NCBI GenBank assembly: GCA_963718755.1
Contig: OY970376.1
Location: 1,116,001 to 1,180,000 of the forward strand
Direction: 5' to 3'
From: VRUE01 sp963718755
GTDB taxonomy: Bacteria; Actinomycetota; Thermoleophilia; Solirubrobacterales; 70-9
DNA: 64,000 bases
Of the stretch, positions 43,885 through 52,664 are shown in pieces. The notes under the pieces were generated by a model. It saw only the letters and a program-made list of their open reading frames with translations. It was not told the DNA's origin and did not search any database. The position numbers were made by a program, and so were the translations under genes. Each line of letters opens with the position of its first letter. Position 1 is the first letter of the stretch.

Positions 43885-46677
43885 CTAGTTCCTCAGGTTG
43901 CGCAGAACCGTTTGGAGGATGCCGCCGTTGCGGAAATACTCGACCTCGTTTGGCGTGTCGAGTCTCACCGTTGCCTCGAACTCCACATCGCCGGCTTTCA
44001 CTGTGACTGTTTTTGTCTGACCTTTAACTAGATCGTCCACGTCAAATATCTCTTCACCCGTGAGGCCGAGTGACTGGATCGACTCTCCCCCAGGGAACTG
44101 GAGGGGTAGGACGCCCATCCCGATCAGGTTGGAGCGGTGAATTCGCTCGAAGGACTCGGCGATCACGGCGCGGACGCCGAGCAGCTTCGTTCCCTTCGCC
44201 GCCCAATCGCGGGAGGAGCCGGAGCCGTACTCCTTGCCGGCGAGGACGACCAGCGGCACGCCTTCCTCCGCATAGGCCATCGCCGCCTCGAAGATCGTCG
44301 TCTCCTCGCCGTCCGGAAAGTGCCGGGTGAAGCCGCCGGCGCACTCGACCAGGAGGTTGCGGAGGCGGATGTTGGCGAAGGTGCCCCGAATCATCACCTC
44401 GTGGTTGCCGCGCCGCGAACCGTAGGAGTTGAAGTCGCGTGGCTCGACGCCGTGCTCGATCAGCCACTCCCCCGCCGGGCTCGCCTTCTTGATCGCACCC
44501 GCAGGTGAGATGTGATCGGTGGTAATCGAGTCGCCGAGCAGAGCGAGCACGCGAGCGCCGCCGATCGGCTCGATCGGGACCGGCTCGGGCGGCATCCCCT
44601 CGAAGAAGGAAGGCTTGCGAACATAGGTCGAGTCGGGCCAGGTGTAGCGGTCGCCCCCTGGAACCTCGACCGCCTTCCAGGTCTCGTCTCCCTCGAGCAC
44701 GCCGCCGTAGTTGCGGGTGAACATCTCAGAGGCGATTGAGCGGCCGATCAGCTCCTTCACCTCGGCAGGATCGGGCCAAATGTCGCGCAGGTAGACCGGC
44801 TCCCCGTCTGATCCTTCACCCAGCGGCTCATTGATCAGATCGAGGTCCATACGCCCGGCGAGCGCGTAGGCGACGACCAGCGGCGGGCTGGCCAGGTAGT
44901 TCGCCTTGACGTCCTGGTTGATACGGCCCTCGAAGTTGCGGTTCCCCGACAGCACCGCGCAGACGGCCAGGTCGTTTTTCTCGACCGCGGCGGAGATCTC
45001 CGGCGGCAGCGGTCCCGAGTTGCCGATGCAGGTGGTGCAGCCGTAACCGACCAGGTTGAACTGGAGCCGGTCCAGGTACTCGGTCAGCCCTGCCTTCTCG
45101 AGGTAATCGGTGACCACGGTCGAGCCCGGAGCAAGCGAGGTCTTCACCCACGGCTTGCGCTCCAAGCCCCGCTCCACAGCGTTGCGCGCGAGCAGGCCGG
45201 CACCGATCATCACCGACGGGTTGGAGGTGTTGGTACAGCTGGTGATCGCGGCGATCACGACCCTGCCGTGGTCGAGCTCGACTTTCGTCCCGTCCTCCAG
45301 CGTCACCTCAATCTCGTCGCCGCTGTTGTCCACGGTGGCGAGGGGGCTCCCGCTCACCGCCGGGCGCGGTTTACCCCGCTCGTCGTCGTGTTCCTCGGCC
45401 GGGGGGTCGGAGGCGGGGAAGGACTCTTCGATCGCCCCATCTCGCCCGTTGCCCATCCGCTCCGCCGCCTCGGGATCGAACTCCCGCAGCGCCTCGAGGA
45501 AGGCCTCCTTCGCCTGCGCCAGCGGCACCCTGTCCTGGGGGCGTTTGGGCCCAGCGATGCTCGGCTCGACCCGGCCCAGGTCGAGCTCCAGCATTGCCGA
45601 GAAGACCGGGTCCGGGCTGGACTCGTCGTGGAACATGTCCTGCTCGCGGGCGTAGGCGTCGACCAGCTCGAGCGTCTCGGTCGGCCGCCCGGTCAGCTCC
45701 AGGTAGCGCAGCGTCTCGGCGTCGATCGGGAAGATCGCGCAGGTCGAGCCGAACTCAGGCGACATGTTGCCGATCGTCGCCCGGTCGGCGAGGCCGAGGG
45801 TCGAGAGGCCGGGGCCGAAGAACTCGACGAACTTGGAGACGACGCCGTGCTCGCGCAGCATCTCGGTCACGGTCAGGACCAGGTCGGTCGCGGTCGCCCC
45901 CTCGGGCAGCTCGCCGCCGAGCTTGAAGCCGACCACCTGGGGCAGCAGCATCGAGACCGGTTGGCCGAGCATCGCCGCCTCGGCCTCGATCCCGCCGACG
46001 CCCCAGCCGAGCACGCCGAGGCCGTTGACCATCGTCGTGTGGGAGTCGGTGCCGACCAGGGTGTCGGGGTAGGCCTGGAGCGTGCCGCCGCGCTCGGAGC
46101 TGTAGACGACCTGGGAGATGTGCTCGAGGTTGACCTGGTGGCAGATCCCGGTCGCCGGCGGGACGACGCTGAAGTTGTCGAAGGCCTCGCGGCCCCACTT
46201 AAGGAAGGAGTAGCGCTCGCGGTTGCGTTCGAACTCGCGCTCGGCGTTGACGGCGAAGGCCCGCTCGTTGCCGAAGGCGTCGACCTGGACCGAGTGGTCG
46301 ATCACGAGGTCGACGTCGACCAGCGGGTTGATCTTCTCCGGGTCACCGCCGATCTCGGCCATCGCGTCGCGCATCGCCGCCAGGTCGACCACGGCGGGAA
46401 CGCCGGTGAAGTCCTGCATCAGCACCCGCGCCGGCTGATACGGAATCTCAGCGCTGGGCTCGGCCGCGGCGTCCCAGCTGGCGATCGCCTCGACGTCGGC
46501 GGCGCTGGCCGAGACGCCGTCCTCGAGTCGCAGGACGTTCTCCAGCAGCACCTTGATCGAGTAGGGCAGCCGCGCTACATCGAAGCGCTCCTGCAAGACG
46601 TTGAGGCGGAAGATCTCGTAGGAGCGGGCGCCTATGTCGAGGGTTGAGCGGGCGCCGAAGGAGTCGAGGGAGGTCAC
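43885..46677 (-). CDS. acnA: Aconitate hydratase
   Basis: TCA-cycle enzyme (930 residues) that converts citrate to isocitrate with a [4Fe-4S] cluster. Cluster ligands appear in ITSCTNTSNP (near residue 481) and GCTTCIGNSGP (near residue 547). The swivel domain (about 690-930) carries GSRRGNHEVMIRG and YGSGSSRDWAAKGTKLLGV. An acidic insert near residues 405-445 contains ESFPASDPPAEE, absent from the usual AcnA. The start is GTG, six bases after TAGGAT. The AcnA form can act as an RNA-binding switch when iron is low, so the small RNA at its 3' end is of interest. Confidence 0.95.
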   Translation of the reverse strand: MTSLDSFGARSTLDIGARSYEIFRLNVLQERFDVARLPYSIKVLLENVLRLEDGVSASAADVEAIASWDAAAEPSAEIPYQPARVLMQDFTGVPAVVDLAAMRDAMAEIGGDPEKINPLVDVDLVIDHSVQVDAFGNERAFAVNAEREFERNRERYSFLKWGREAFDNFSVVPPATGICHQVNLEHISQVVYSSERGGTLQAYPDTLVGTDSHTTMVNGLGVLGWGVGGIEAEAAMLGQPVSMLLPQVVGFKLGGELPEGATATDLVLTVTEMLREHGVVSKFVEFFGPGLSTLGLADRATIGNMSPEFGSTCAIFPIDAETLRYLELTGRPTETLELVDAYAREQDMFHDESSPDPVFSAMLELDLGRVEPSIAGPKRPQDRVPLAQAKEAFLEALREFDPEAAERMGNGRDGAIEESFPASDPPAEEHDDERGKPRPAVSGSPLATVDNSGDEIEVTLEDGTKVELDHGRVVIAAITSCTNTSNPSVMIGAGLLARNAVERGLERKPWVKTSLAPGSTVVTDYLEKAGLTEYLDRLQFNLVGYGCTTCIGNSGPLPPEISAAVEKNDLAVCAVLSGNRNFEGRINQDVKANYLASPPLVVAYALAGRMDLDLINEPLGEGSDGEPVYLRDIWPDPAEVKELIGRSIASEMFTRNYGGVLEGDETWKAVEVPGGDRYTWPDSTYVRKPSFFEGMPPEPVPIEPIGGARVLALLGDSITTDHISPAGAIKKASPAGEWLIEHGVEPRDFNSYGSRRGNHEVMIRGTFANIRLRNLLVECAGGFTRHFPDGEETTIFEAAMAYAEEGVPLVVLAGKEYGSGSSRDWAAKGTKLLGVRAVIAESFERIHRSNLIGMGVLPLQFPGGESIQSLGLTGEEIFDVDDLVKGQTKTVTVKAGDVEFEATVRLDTPNEVEYFRNGGILQTVLRNLRN

Positions 46678-46689
46678 TCATTCATCCTA
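46675..46689 (-). promoter_or_regulatory. Leaderless-type -10 box of acnA
   Basis: TAGGAT on the minus strand (46684-46689), six bases, then GTG at 46677. The nested repeat begins 14 bases upstream of it, covering the -35 position. Confidence 0.55.
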
Positions 46690-46703
46690 GGCAACGGCGA
46701 AGG

Positions 46704-46827
46704 GGCGCGGGTGGGGGGTGTCCAGCCGTTGCTGGGTTTTTCGCCTGGAGAGGATGCGGCCGTCCGAGATCGTGGGTGGGGCGAAAAAGGGGACGCCGCT
46801 GCCGGCTGGACACCCCCCACCCGCGCC
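46704..46827. repeat. Nested inverted-repeat element, copy 5
   Basis: Outer arms of 25 perfect pairs lie at 46704-46728 and 46803-46827. Inner arms TTTTTCGCC/GGCGAAAAA lie at 46737-46745 and 46780-46788. The centre has a partial CTCTCG-like TCTCG on the minus strand. It stands directly upstream of the acnA -10 box. Confidence 0.88.
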
Positions 46828-46881
46828 TCGTCAGCGCCTGCGGCTTGCCTCGCTAGGGCTAGCGCTTGTCGCCGAGCTGAG

Positions 46882-47682
46882 CTAGCGCTTGTTCAATTGG
46901 CCGTCGGCGACGACGGCGGCGGCCTTCTGGCCTTGCTCGCCGCTGGCGATCTTGACCGCGATGCCGGGACTCGTCAGAGCGAAGTGGGCCAATAGGCGCT
47001 GCTGGGGCGGGGCCACGGTGATCTCTACCTTGTTCTTCTCGATCGCCCTGACTACCGCGTTGGCTACCTGAGCTGGCGTGCCCGTTCCCAGGCCGGGGAT
47101 CGGCGGGGCGCCCGAGTCTGAGTACATGCCGGCTTCGCGGATGGTGCCGGGGGAGACAATGGAAACACCGATTCCCTGGGGGTCGAGGTCGGCGCGTAGG
47201 CCCAGGGCGAAGCCTCGTAGACCGAACTTCGTTGCGTTGTAGATCGAGGAGAGCGGGGTTGCTGACTTGCCCGATAGGGACGAGATGAAGACCATGTGGC
47301 CGGAGCCCTTCTCCAGCATCGCCGGCTCCAGGGCGCGGGCTAGAAGGATCGGCGCCTCCAGGTTCACGCGCATGGTTCCGGTCAGCTGCTCGGTGCTGTA
47401 GTCGGGTAGCCGTCCGGTTCCCGGCAGCCCCGCGTTGGCGATGAGGATGTCTACGGCGCCGACCTCCGCCGCGAGCTTCTCGGCGGCACCGGGCTCCGCC
47501 AGATCACTGGGAACCGTGCTGTGCCCTTCGCCCGGCAGCTCGGCGGCCAGCGCCTCCAGCGCCTCGGCCTTGCGGCCGCTGAGGGTCAGCGTCGCGCCCC
47601 GCGCGGCGAGCGCTGCAGCGATCGCGCGCCCCAGGCCTCCGGTGGCGCCGGTGAGCAGGGCTTTGTGGCCGGCAAGTTCCAT
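46882..47682 (-). CDS. Short-chain dehydrogenase/reductase (classical SDR)
   Basis: A 266-residue NAD(P)-dependent oxidoreductase. The cofactor loop TGATGGLGRAIA is near residue 12, NAG in LIANAGLPG near residue 85, and the active-site SSLSGK..YNATKFGLRGF (Ser, Tyr, Lys) near residues 138-156. The ATG at 47682 was chosen because the conserved first strand (HKALLTGATG) begins six residues later. Substrate unknown. Confidence 0.88.
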   Translation of the reverse strand: MELAGHKALLTGATGGLGRAIAAALAARGATLTLSGRKAEALEALAAELPGEGHSTVPSDLAEPGAAEKLAAEVGAVDILIANAGLPGTGRLPDYSTEQLTGTMRVNLEAPILLARALEPAMLEKGSGHMVFISSLSGKSATPLSSIYNATKFGLRGFALGLRADLDPQGIGVSIVSPGTIREAGMYSDSGAPPIPGLGTGTPAQVANAVVRAIEKNKVEITVAPPQQRLLAHFALTSPGIAVKIASGEQGQKAAAVVADGQLNKR

Positions 47683-47799
47683 CCCAGCCCGCAAGCTACC
47701 ACCCGCACTGCCGACAGGAATTCGGGATGCAAGTGCGAAAGGCCACAAAATGTTTGTTTTTCATGAGCGTCCACCCGGAGGATCGTTTACACTGCTCGC

Positions 47800-47953
47800 C
47801 GTTCCGAACAACCGAAACGCCTAATCCCGCCAGCCACCTGGCCACGCGGGAACGGGGGAACCACGTTTTCGGGGCTAACTCGCCCATCTGGGCGGGGGCG
47901 CAAGCTCCTTTCGCGCCAGCCCGACAGCTAACCCCGTAGGCAGACGAAGGAGA
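47800..47953 (+). ncRNA. c-di-AMP riboswitch (ydaO-yuaA type)
   Basis: The leader contains the conserved parts of the ydaO class in order: CGCCTAAT (47819), GGGGGAACCA (47853) and CCCGACAGCTAACCCCGTAGGC (47919-47940, quoted in sections). The pseudoknot and the three-way layout fit the spacing in actinobacterial examples. Binding of c-di-AMP normally turns expression off. In this class the controlled genes are often cell-wall hydrolases, and the gene that follows fits. A TACACT -10 box is at 47788-47793. Confidence 0.92.
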
Positions 47954-47959
47954 ATCGGT

Positions 47960-48517
47960 TTGCCCAAGAACAGTGCAAAGCTCAGAGCGGGGTTGGTGGC
48001 CTTGGTCATACCCGCCTCGCTCGCATTCATGCCCGCCGGCGCATCCGCTGCCTGCGAAGGCGGCGGCTTGACCTCGGCAGCGGTCGACATGTGCACGCCG
48101 ACGCCGAAAGCGCGGCTGCTCCCCAACGGGATGCTGATCCCGCCTGAGTCGGCTCCGCCACGGGTGAAGCGCGTAGTCGCGTTCGCCAACAGGATCCGCA
48201 ACAAGCCCTACATCTACGGTGGTGGCCACCGCCGCTGGGAGGACGCCGGGTACGACTGCTCGGGCTCGGTCAGCTACGCCCTGCGAGGAGGCAACTTCCT
48301 CACCAGCCCCGTCCCCTCGGGGCCGCTGGCAAGCTGGGGCCTCAGCGGCGAAGGCCGCTGGATCACCGTCTACGCCAACCCTGGCCACACCTACGCTGTG
48401 ATCGCCGGCTATCGCTGGGACACCTCCGGCAACACCGACGGCAAAACCGGCCCGAGCTGGCACGAAGACGTGCGTGACGGCGCCGGCTTCGTCGCCCGTC
48501 ACCCCGCCGGCTACTGA
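47960..48517 (+). CDS. Secreted NlpC/P60-like peptidoglycan hydrolase
   Basis: A 185-residue exported protein. The signal peptide (about 1-30) ends ASAACEGGG. The mature part has the probable catalytic Cys in YDCSGSVSYALRGG (near residue 97) and His in GHTYAVIAGY (near residue 142), the Cys-His layout of NlpC/P60-type endopeptidases. The fold is short and the third polar residue is not clear, so some doubt remains. The start is TTG with GAAGGAG six bases upstream. It is under the c-di-AMP riboswitch, which suits a role in wall growth or resuscitation. Confidence 0.82.
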   Translation: MPKNSAKLRAGLVALVIPASLAFMPAGASAACEGGGLTSAAVDMCTPTPKARLLPNGMLIPPESAPPRVKRVVAFANRIRNKPYIYGGGHRRWEDAGYDCSGSVSYALRGGNFLTSPVPSGPLASWGLSGEGRWITVYANPGHTYAVIAGYRWDTSGNTDGKTGPSWHEDVRDGAGFVARHPAGY

Positions 48518-48545
48518 GAGAACTTCGGGGCAGGGGTCCCGTAGG

Positions 48546-48575
48546 CCACCCCGGCCAACCGGCCGGGGTGGTTTT
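48546..48575 (+). terminator. Rho-independent terminator
   Basis: CCACCCCGGCC (48546-48556), loop AACC, GGCCGGGGTGG (48561-48571), then TTTT. The 11-bp stem is perfect and lies 28 bases after the hydrolase stop. Confidence 0.9.
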
Positions 48576-48579
48576 GTCC

Positions 48580-48607
48580 TTGCTTTCCTGAACTGCTCGG
48601 ATAACTT
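48580..48607 (+). promoter_or_regulatory. Promoter of the pot operon
   Basis: TTGCTT (48580-48585), 16 bases, TAACTT (48602-48607). Six bases later is the codon GTA (48614) at the expected start of PotA. Confidence 0.5.
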
Positions 48608-48613
48608 CTCTCT

Positions 48614-49645
48614 GTAGCTGCGCCTTCTGACATCCGCTTAAGCAACCTCACCAAGAGCTATGGCGAGGTACAGGCGGTTGCGGGCATCGATCTGGAGATC
48701 GAGGCGGGCGAGTTCTTCACCATGCTCGGCCCTTCGGGATCGGGCAAGACGACGACGCTGCGGATGATCGCCGGCTTCGAGGACCCCAGCACTGGCACGA
48801 TCGAGCTGGCCGGGAAGGACATGGCGGGGGTCCCCCCGTACGACCGAGCGGTCAACACCGTCTTTCAGGACTACGCCCTGTTTCCCCATATGACGGTCGG
48901 CGAGAACGTCGCCTACGGGCTGCGGGTCGCCGGCGTCGACAAGGGGAAGCGAGCCCGCCGCCGCGACGAGGCGCTGGCGATGGTCCGCCTGCCCAGCTAC
49001 ACCGAGCGCAAGCCCGCCGAGCTCTCAGGCGGGCAGCGCCAGCGCGTCGCCCTGGCGCGGGCAATCGTCAACCGGCCGCAGGTGCTGCTGCTCGATGAGC
49101 CGCTCGGCGCCCTCGACCTGAAGCTGCGTGAGCAGATGCAGACCGAGCTGAAGGCGATCCAGGGCGAGGTCGGGATCACTTTCGTCTACGTCACCCACGA
49201 TCAGGACGAGGCGCTGACGATGAGCGACCGGATCGCCGTCTTCAACCAGGGGCGCATCGAACAGGTGAGCACGCCGGTCGAGCTCTACGAGCACCCGGCC
49301 ACCGAGTTCGTCGCCGGCTTCGTCGGCGTCTCCAACCTGCTCGAGCGCGAGGGCACCCGCTTCACGATCCGGCCCGAGAAGATCCAGCTGCTCGACCCCG
49401 CCACAATGCCGAACGGGCTGCGGACCGAGCGCGGCCGGATCGCCGCGGTCGCCTACGCGGGCATGGTCACCCGTTACACGGTCGCGCTCGAGGCAGGCGG
49501 AGAGCTTCAACTGGTACGGCAGAACGCGGAGGGCGCACCGACCGAGGCGCCCTCCGAGCAGGGCAGGGAGGTGCTGGTGGGCTGGCGCCCGGAGCACACG
49601 GTCGCAGTCCATGGGAAACCGAAACCAGAGGAGGAATCACCGTGA
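48614..49645 (+). CDS. potA: Polyamine-type ABC transporter ATP-binding protein; start codon unclear
   Basis: ATPase of a spermidine/putrescine-type importer (about 343 residues). Walker A GPSGSGKTTT, the ABC signature LSGGQRQRVALARA, Walker B VLLLDEP and the H-loop THDQDEA are all intact, and a TOBE domain follows at about 250-340. The conserved N-terminal strand (DIRLSNLTKSYGEV) is encoded from about 48629, but that frame has no ATG, GTG or TTG before the ATG at 48722, which would remove it. The frame opens after a TAA at 48602. GTA at 48614 stands where a leaderless GTG is expected, so either a sequence error or an unusual start is likely. The stop overlaps potD (GTGA). Confidence 0.82.
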   Translation, partial: VAAPSDIRLSNLTKSYGEVQAVAGIDLEIEAGEFFTMLGPSGSGKTTTLRMIAGFEDPSTGTIELAGKDMAGVPPYDRAVNTVFQDYALFPHMTVGENVAYGLRVAGVDKGKRARRRDEALAMVRLPSYTERKPAELSGGQRQRVALARAIVNRPQVLLLDEPLGALDLKLREQMQTELKAIQGEVGITFVYVTHDQDEALTMSDRIAVFNQGRIEQVSTPVELYEHPATEFVAGFVGVSNLLEREGTRFTIRPEKIQLLDPATMPNGLRTERGRIAAVAYAGMVTRYTVALEAGGELQLVRQNAEGAPTEAPSEQGREVLVGWRPEHTVAVHGKPKPEEESP

Positions 49646-50832
49646 GGACTCAGGACGCACATCCAGGGCGAACGGCGTGGCTCGTCATCGCCGGCCTGCT
49701 CGTATTCATGCTCCTGCTCGCCGGCTGCGGCGGAGGCGACGACGACAGCTCGAGCGGCGAAGAACTGACCAAGGTCGGCAAAGGAGAGGGACAGGTCAAT
49801 CTGATCTCCTGGGCCGGCTACGTCGAACCCGAATGGACCAAACCGTTCGAACAGAAGACCGGCTGCAAGGTCAACAACAAGGTCGCCGGCACCTCTGACG
49901 AAATGGTGACGCTGATGCGCAGCGGCCAGTACGACGGCGTCTCGGCCTCCGGCAATGCCTCGGCCCGCCTGGTCGATGGAGGCGACGTCAACCCGGTCAA
50001 CGTCGAGCTCGTGCCCAACTACGAGACGATCTTCGACGATCTCAAGGACCAGCCGTACAACACCTTCGACGGCACCAACTACGGCATCCCCCACGGCCGC
50101 GGCGCCAACCTGCTGATGTGGAATACCGAAGACGTCAAACCGGCGCCGACTTCCTGGGATGTCATCCTCGATCCCGAAAAAGCCGCTGAATACAAGGGCA
50201 AAATCAGCGCCTACGACGACCCGATCTACATCGCCGACGCGGCCGTCTACCTGAAGACGCACGAACCCGACCTGGGGATCGACAACCCCTACGAGCTCAA
50301 CGACGAGCAGTTCGAAGCAGCGGTGAACCTGCTCGAAGAACAGCGGCCCAACGTCGGCGAATACTGGTCCGAAGCGGCCAAGCAGATCCAGGCCTTCGCC
50401 GCCGGCGACAGCCAGGTCGGCACCACCTGGCAGTACCAGTACTTCGAACTCGAAGGCGAAGGCAAACCGGTGGCCGCGAGCCCCGCGAGCCAGGGATTCC
50501 TGCCCGAAGAGGGTGCGACCGGCTGGTCGGACACCTGGATGCTCAGCTCAGAAGCCAAAAACCCCAACTGCATGTACAGGTGGATGGACTGGATCGTCTC
50601 GCCGAAAGTGAACGCCGAAGTGGCCGAATACTTCGGCGAGGCGCCGGCGCAGAGCCTCGCCTGCGAGGAGACGGCGGAGAAAGGGTTCTGCGAGAAATAT
50701 CACGCGGAAGACCCCGGCTTCTGGAAACGCGTCTACTACTGGGAAACCCCGCTCGCCGACTGCGGCGACGGGTCTGAAGATTGCAAGGACTACAACGAGT
50801 GGGTCCAGGCCTGGACCTCGATCAAAGGCTGA
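49642..50832 (+). CDS. potD: Polyamine-type ABC transporter substrate-binding lipoprotein
   Basis: A 396-residue solute-binding protein. The signal ends in the lipobox LLAGC with Cys29 as the lipid-modified residue, followed by a Gly/Asp/Ser linker. The mature part resembles PotD/PotF: VNLISWAGYVEPEWTKPFEQ near residue 52 and YGIPHGRGANLLMWNTEDV near residue 135. It holds its ligand outside the membrane and passes it to PotB/PotC. Start GTG overlaps potA. Polyamine is the likely substrate; related proteins carry other amines. Confidence 0.9.
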   Translation: MRTQDAHPGRTAWLVIAGLLVFMLLLAGCGGGDDDSSSGEELTKVGKGEGQVNLISWAGYVEPEWTKPFEQKTGCKVNNKVAGTSDEMVTLMRSGQYDGVSASGNASARLVDGGDVNPVNVELVPNYETIFDDLKDQPYNTFDGTNYGIPHGRGANLLMWNTEDVKPAPTSWDVILDPEKAAEYKGKISAYDDPIYIADAAVYLKTHEPDLGIDNPYELNDEQFEAAVNLLEEQRPNVGEYWSEAAKQIQAFAAGDSQVGTTWQYQYFELEGEGKPVAASPASQGFLPEEGATGWSDTWMLSSEAKNPNCMYRWMDWIVSPKVNAEVAEYFGEAPAQSLACEETAEKGFCEKYHAEDPGFWKRVYYWETPLADCGDGSEDCKDYNEWVQAWTSIKG

Positions 50833-50850
50833 TCGAGCAGCTCTGACCTG

Positions 50851-51738
50851 ATGGCGAGCGAAGCGGTCGTGGAGAGGCGTACGGTGGGCCACCGGCTCGC
50901 CGGCCTCTTCCACGGCCGCCCTCGCCTGCAGGTGGGTGCGCTGCTGGCCGGCCCGATCGGCTGGCTGGTCATCGGCTACCTGGGCTCACTCGCGGTCCTG
51001 TTGATCGCGGCATTCTGGTCGGTCGATCCGCTCAGCGGCGAAGTGGTCCGCGGCTTCGGCCTGCAGAACTTCGAAACGTTGATCGAGGAACCCGTGTACC
51101 GGGACATCGTCGGCCGGACGGTGCTGATCGCGGCCCTGGTCACGATCACCGATGCCGTGCTCGCCTTCCCGATCGCCTTCTACATGGCCAAGGTCGCGAG
51201 CCGAAGCGGCAAGGCCATCCTGGTGATCCTGGTCCTGATGCCGCTCTGGTCGAGCTACCTCGTCAAGGCGCTCTCCTGGCGGACGATGCTCTCCAACGAC
51301 GGCGTGATCGATTGGGCGCTGGCGCCGTTCGGCCTGAGCGGGCCCGGTTATGGCGAGACCGCGGTCTGGCTGGTGATGAGCTACCTCTGGTTGCCCTACA
51401 TGATCCTGCCGATCTACGCCGGTCTGGAGCGCATCCCCAACTCGCTGATCAGCGCCTCGGAGGACCTCGGCGCCTCACCCTTCACCACCTTCCGGCGCGT
51501 GATCCTGCCGCTCGTCTTCCCGGCGGTCGTCGCCGGCTCGATCTTCACCTTCGCGCTCACCCTGGGTGACTACATCACGCCCAGGCTGGTCTCCAACGAC
51601 CAGTTCATCGGCAACGTGATCTTCAACAACATCTCCAACAACCTGCCGCTCGCCTCCGCCCTCGCGCTCGTCCCGATTGTGGTGATGATCGCCTACCTGA
51701 TGGTCGCCCGGAAGCTGGGCGCCTTCGAGCACATCTAG
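50851..51738 (+). CDS. potB: Polyamine-type ABC transporter permease
   Basis: A 295-residue inner-membrane permease with six helices. The EAA loop that contacts the ATPase reads SASEDLGASPFTTFRRVILP near residue 200. The N-terminal tail of about 30 residues is basic. It follows potD by 18 bases and precedes potC by nine. Confidence 0.92.
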   Translation: MASEAVVERRTVGHRLAGLFHGRPRLQVGALLAGPIGWLVIGYLGSLAVLLIAAFWSVDPLSGEVVRGFGLQNFETLIEEPVYRDIVGRTVLIAALVTITDAVLAFPIAFYMAKVASRSGKAILVILVLMPLWSSYLVKALSWRTMLSNDGVIDWALAPFGLSGPGYGETAVWLVMSYLWLPYMILPIYAGLERIPNSLISASEDLGASPFTTFRRVILPLVFPAVVAGSIFTFALTLGDYITPRLVSNDQFIGNVIFNNISNNLPLASALALVPIVVMIAYLMVARKLGAFEHI

Positions 51739-51747
51739 GGGCGGCGG

Positions 51748-52593
51748 ATGAGGCTCTCGAAAAGAGCGACGGCTCTGCTCCGCCTCGGCGTCGGCCTGGG
51801 GATGGCCTTCATCTACGTGCCGTTGATCGTGCTCGCGATATATGCCTTCAACGCGAGCAACATCCTCGAGTGGCCACCGCCGGGGCTGACCCTCGATTGG
51901 TTCCCGAAGGCGATCGAAAACGAATTCGCCCGCGACTCGTTCGTCACCTCGCTCAAAGCCGCGACTGCCGCTACGGCGATCGCGATCGTGCTCGGCACGC
52001 TCGCCTCTTTGGCCGTGTCGCGCCACCGCTTCTTCGGCCGCGAGACGATCTCCTTCCTCGTCGTCCTGCCGATCGCGCTGCCGGGGATCGTCACCGGCGT
52101 CGCCCTCAGCAACACCTTCACCCAGGTGCTCGGGATCGACCTCAGCCTCTTCACCGTGATCGTCGGCCACGCCACCTTCTGCATCGTCGTCGTCTACAAC
52201 AACGTCGTCGCCCGCCTGCGCCGCGTCTCCACCTCCTTCGAGGAGGCCTCGGCCGACCTCGGCGCCCACACCTGGCAGACCTTCCGCTTCGTCACGGTTC
52301 CCAACCTCCGCAGCGCGCTCGGCGCCGGGGCCCTGCTCGCCTTCGGCCTCTCCTTCGACGAGATCATCGTCACCACGTTCACGATCGGAGCCGGCGAAGA
52401 AACGCTGCCGATCTGGATCTTCCGCAACCTCTTCCGCCCCAATCAGCTGCCGATCGTCAACGCGGTCGCGGTGATTGTCGTCCTGCTCTCGATCATCCCC
52501 GTCTACCTCGCCCACCGCCTCACCCGCGAGGAAGGCGGTGCGGCGACCGCGCGCGGAGGCGCGGTCGAGGCCGAGGCTACGGCGGTTCCGTAA
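51748..52593 (+). CDS. potC: Polyamine-type ABC transporter permease
   Basis: A 281-residue permease, partner of PotB, with six helices and the EAA loop EASADLGAHTWQTFRFVTVP near residue 167. The C-terminus is short and charged. It is the last gene of the operon potA-D-B-C. Confidence 0.92.
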   Translation: MRLSKRATALLRLGVGLGMAFIYVPLIVLAIYAFNASNILEWPPPGLTLDWFPKAIENEFARDSFVTSLKAATAATAIAIVLGTLASLAVSRHRFFGRETISFLVVLPIALPGIVTGVALSNTFTQVLGIDLSLFTVIVGHATFCIVVVYNNVVARLRRVSTSFEEASADLGAHTWQTFRFVTVPNLRSALGAGALLAFGLSFDEIIVTTFTIGAGEETLPIWIFRNLFRPNQLPIVNAVAVIVVLLSIIPVYLAHRLTREEGGAATARGGAVEAEATAVP

Positions 52594-52628
52594 GGCCCAA
52601 GGCAGGAGTCCCAACAAAGGCCCAGGAG

Positions 52629-52658
52629 TAGGCGATTAATCGTCTAGTCGTCTATACT
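52629..52658 (+). promoter_or_regulatory. Operator-like palindrome and -10 box of the fic gene
   Basis: An 18-base palindrome with one mismatched pair, centred on CGATTAATCG (52633-52642), lies just before TATACT (52653-52658). The ATG follows six bases later. The site is well placed for self-repression by the protein's own winged-helix domain. Confidence 0.5.
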
Positions 52659-52664
52659 TCTACA

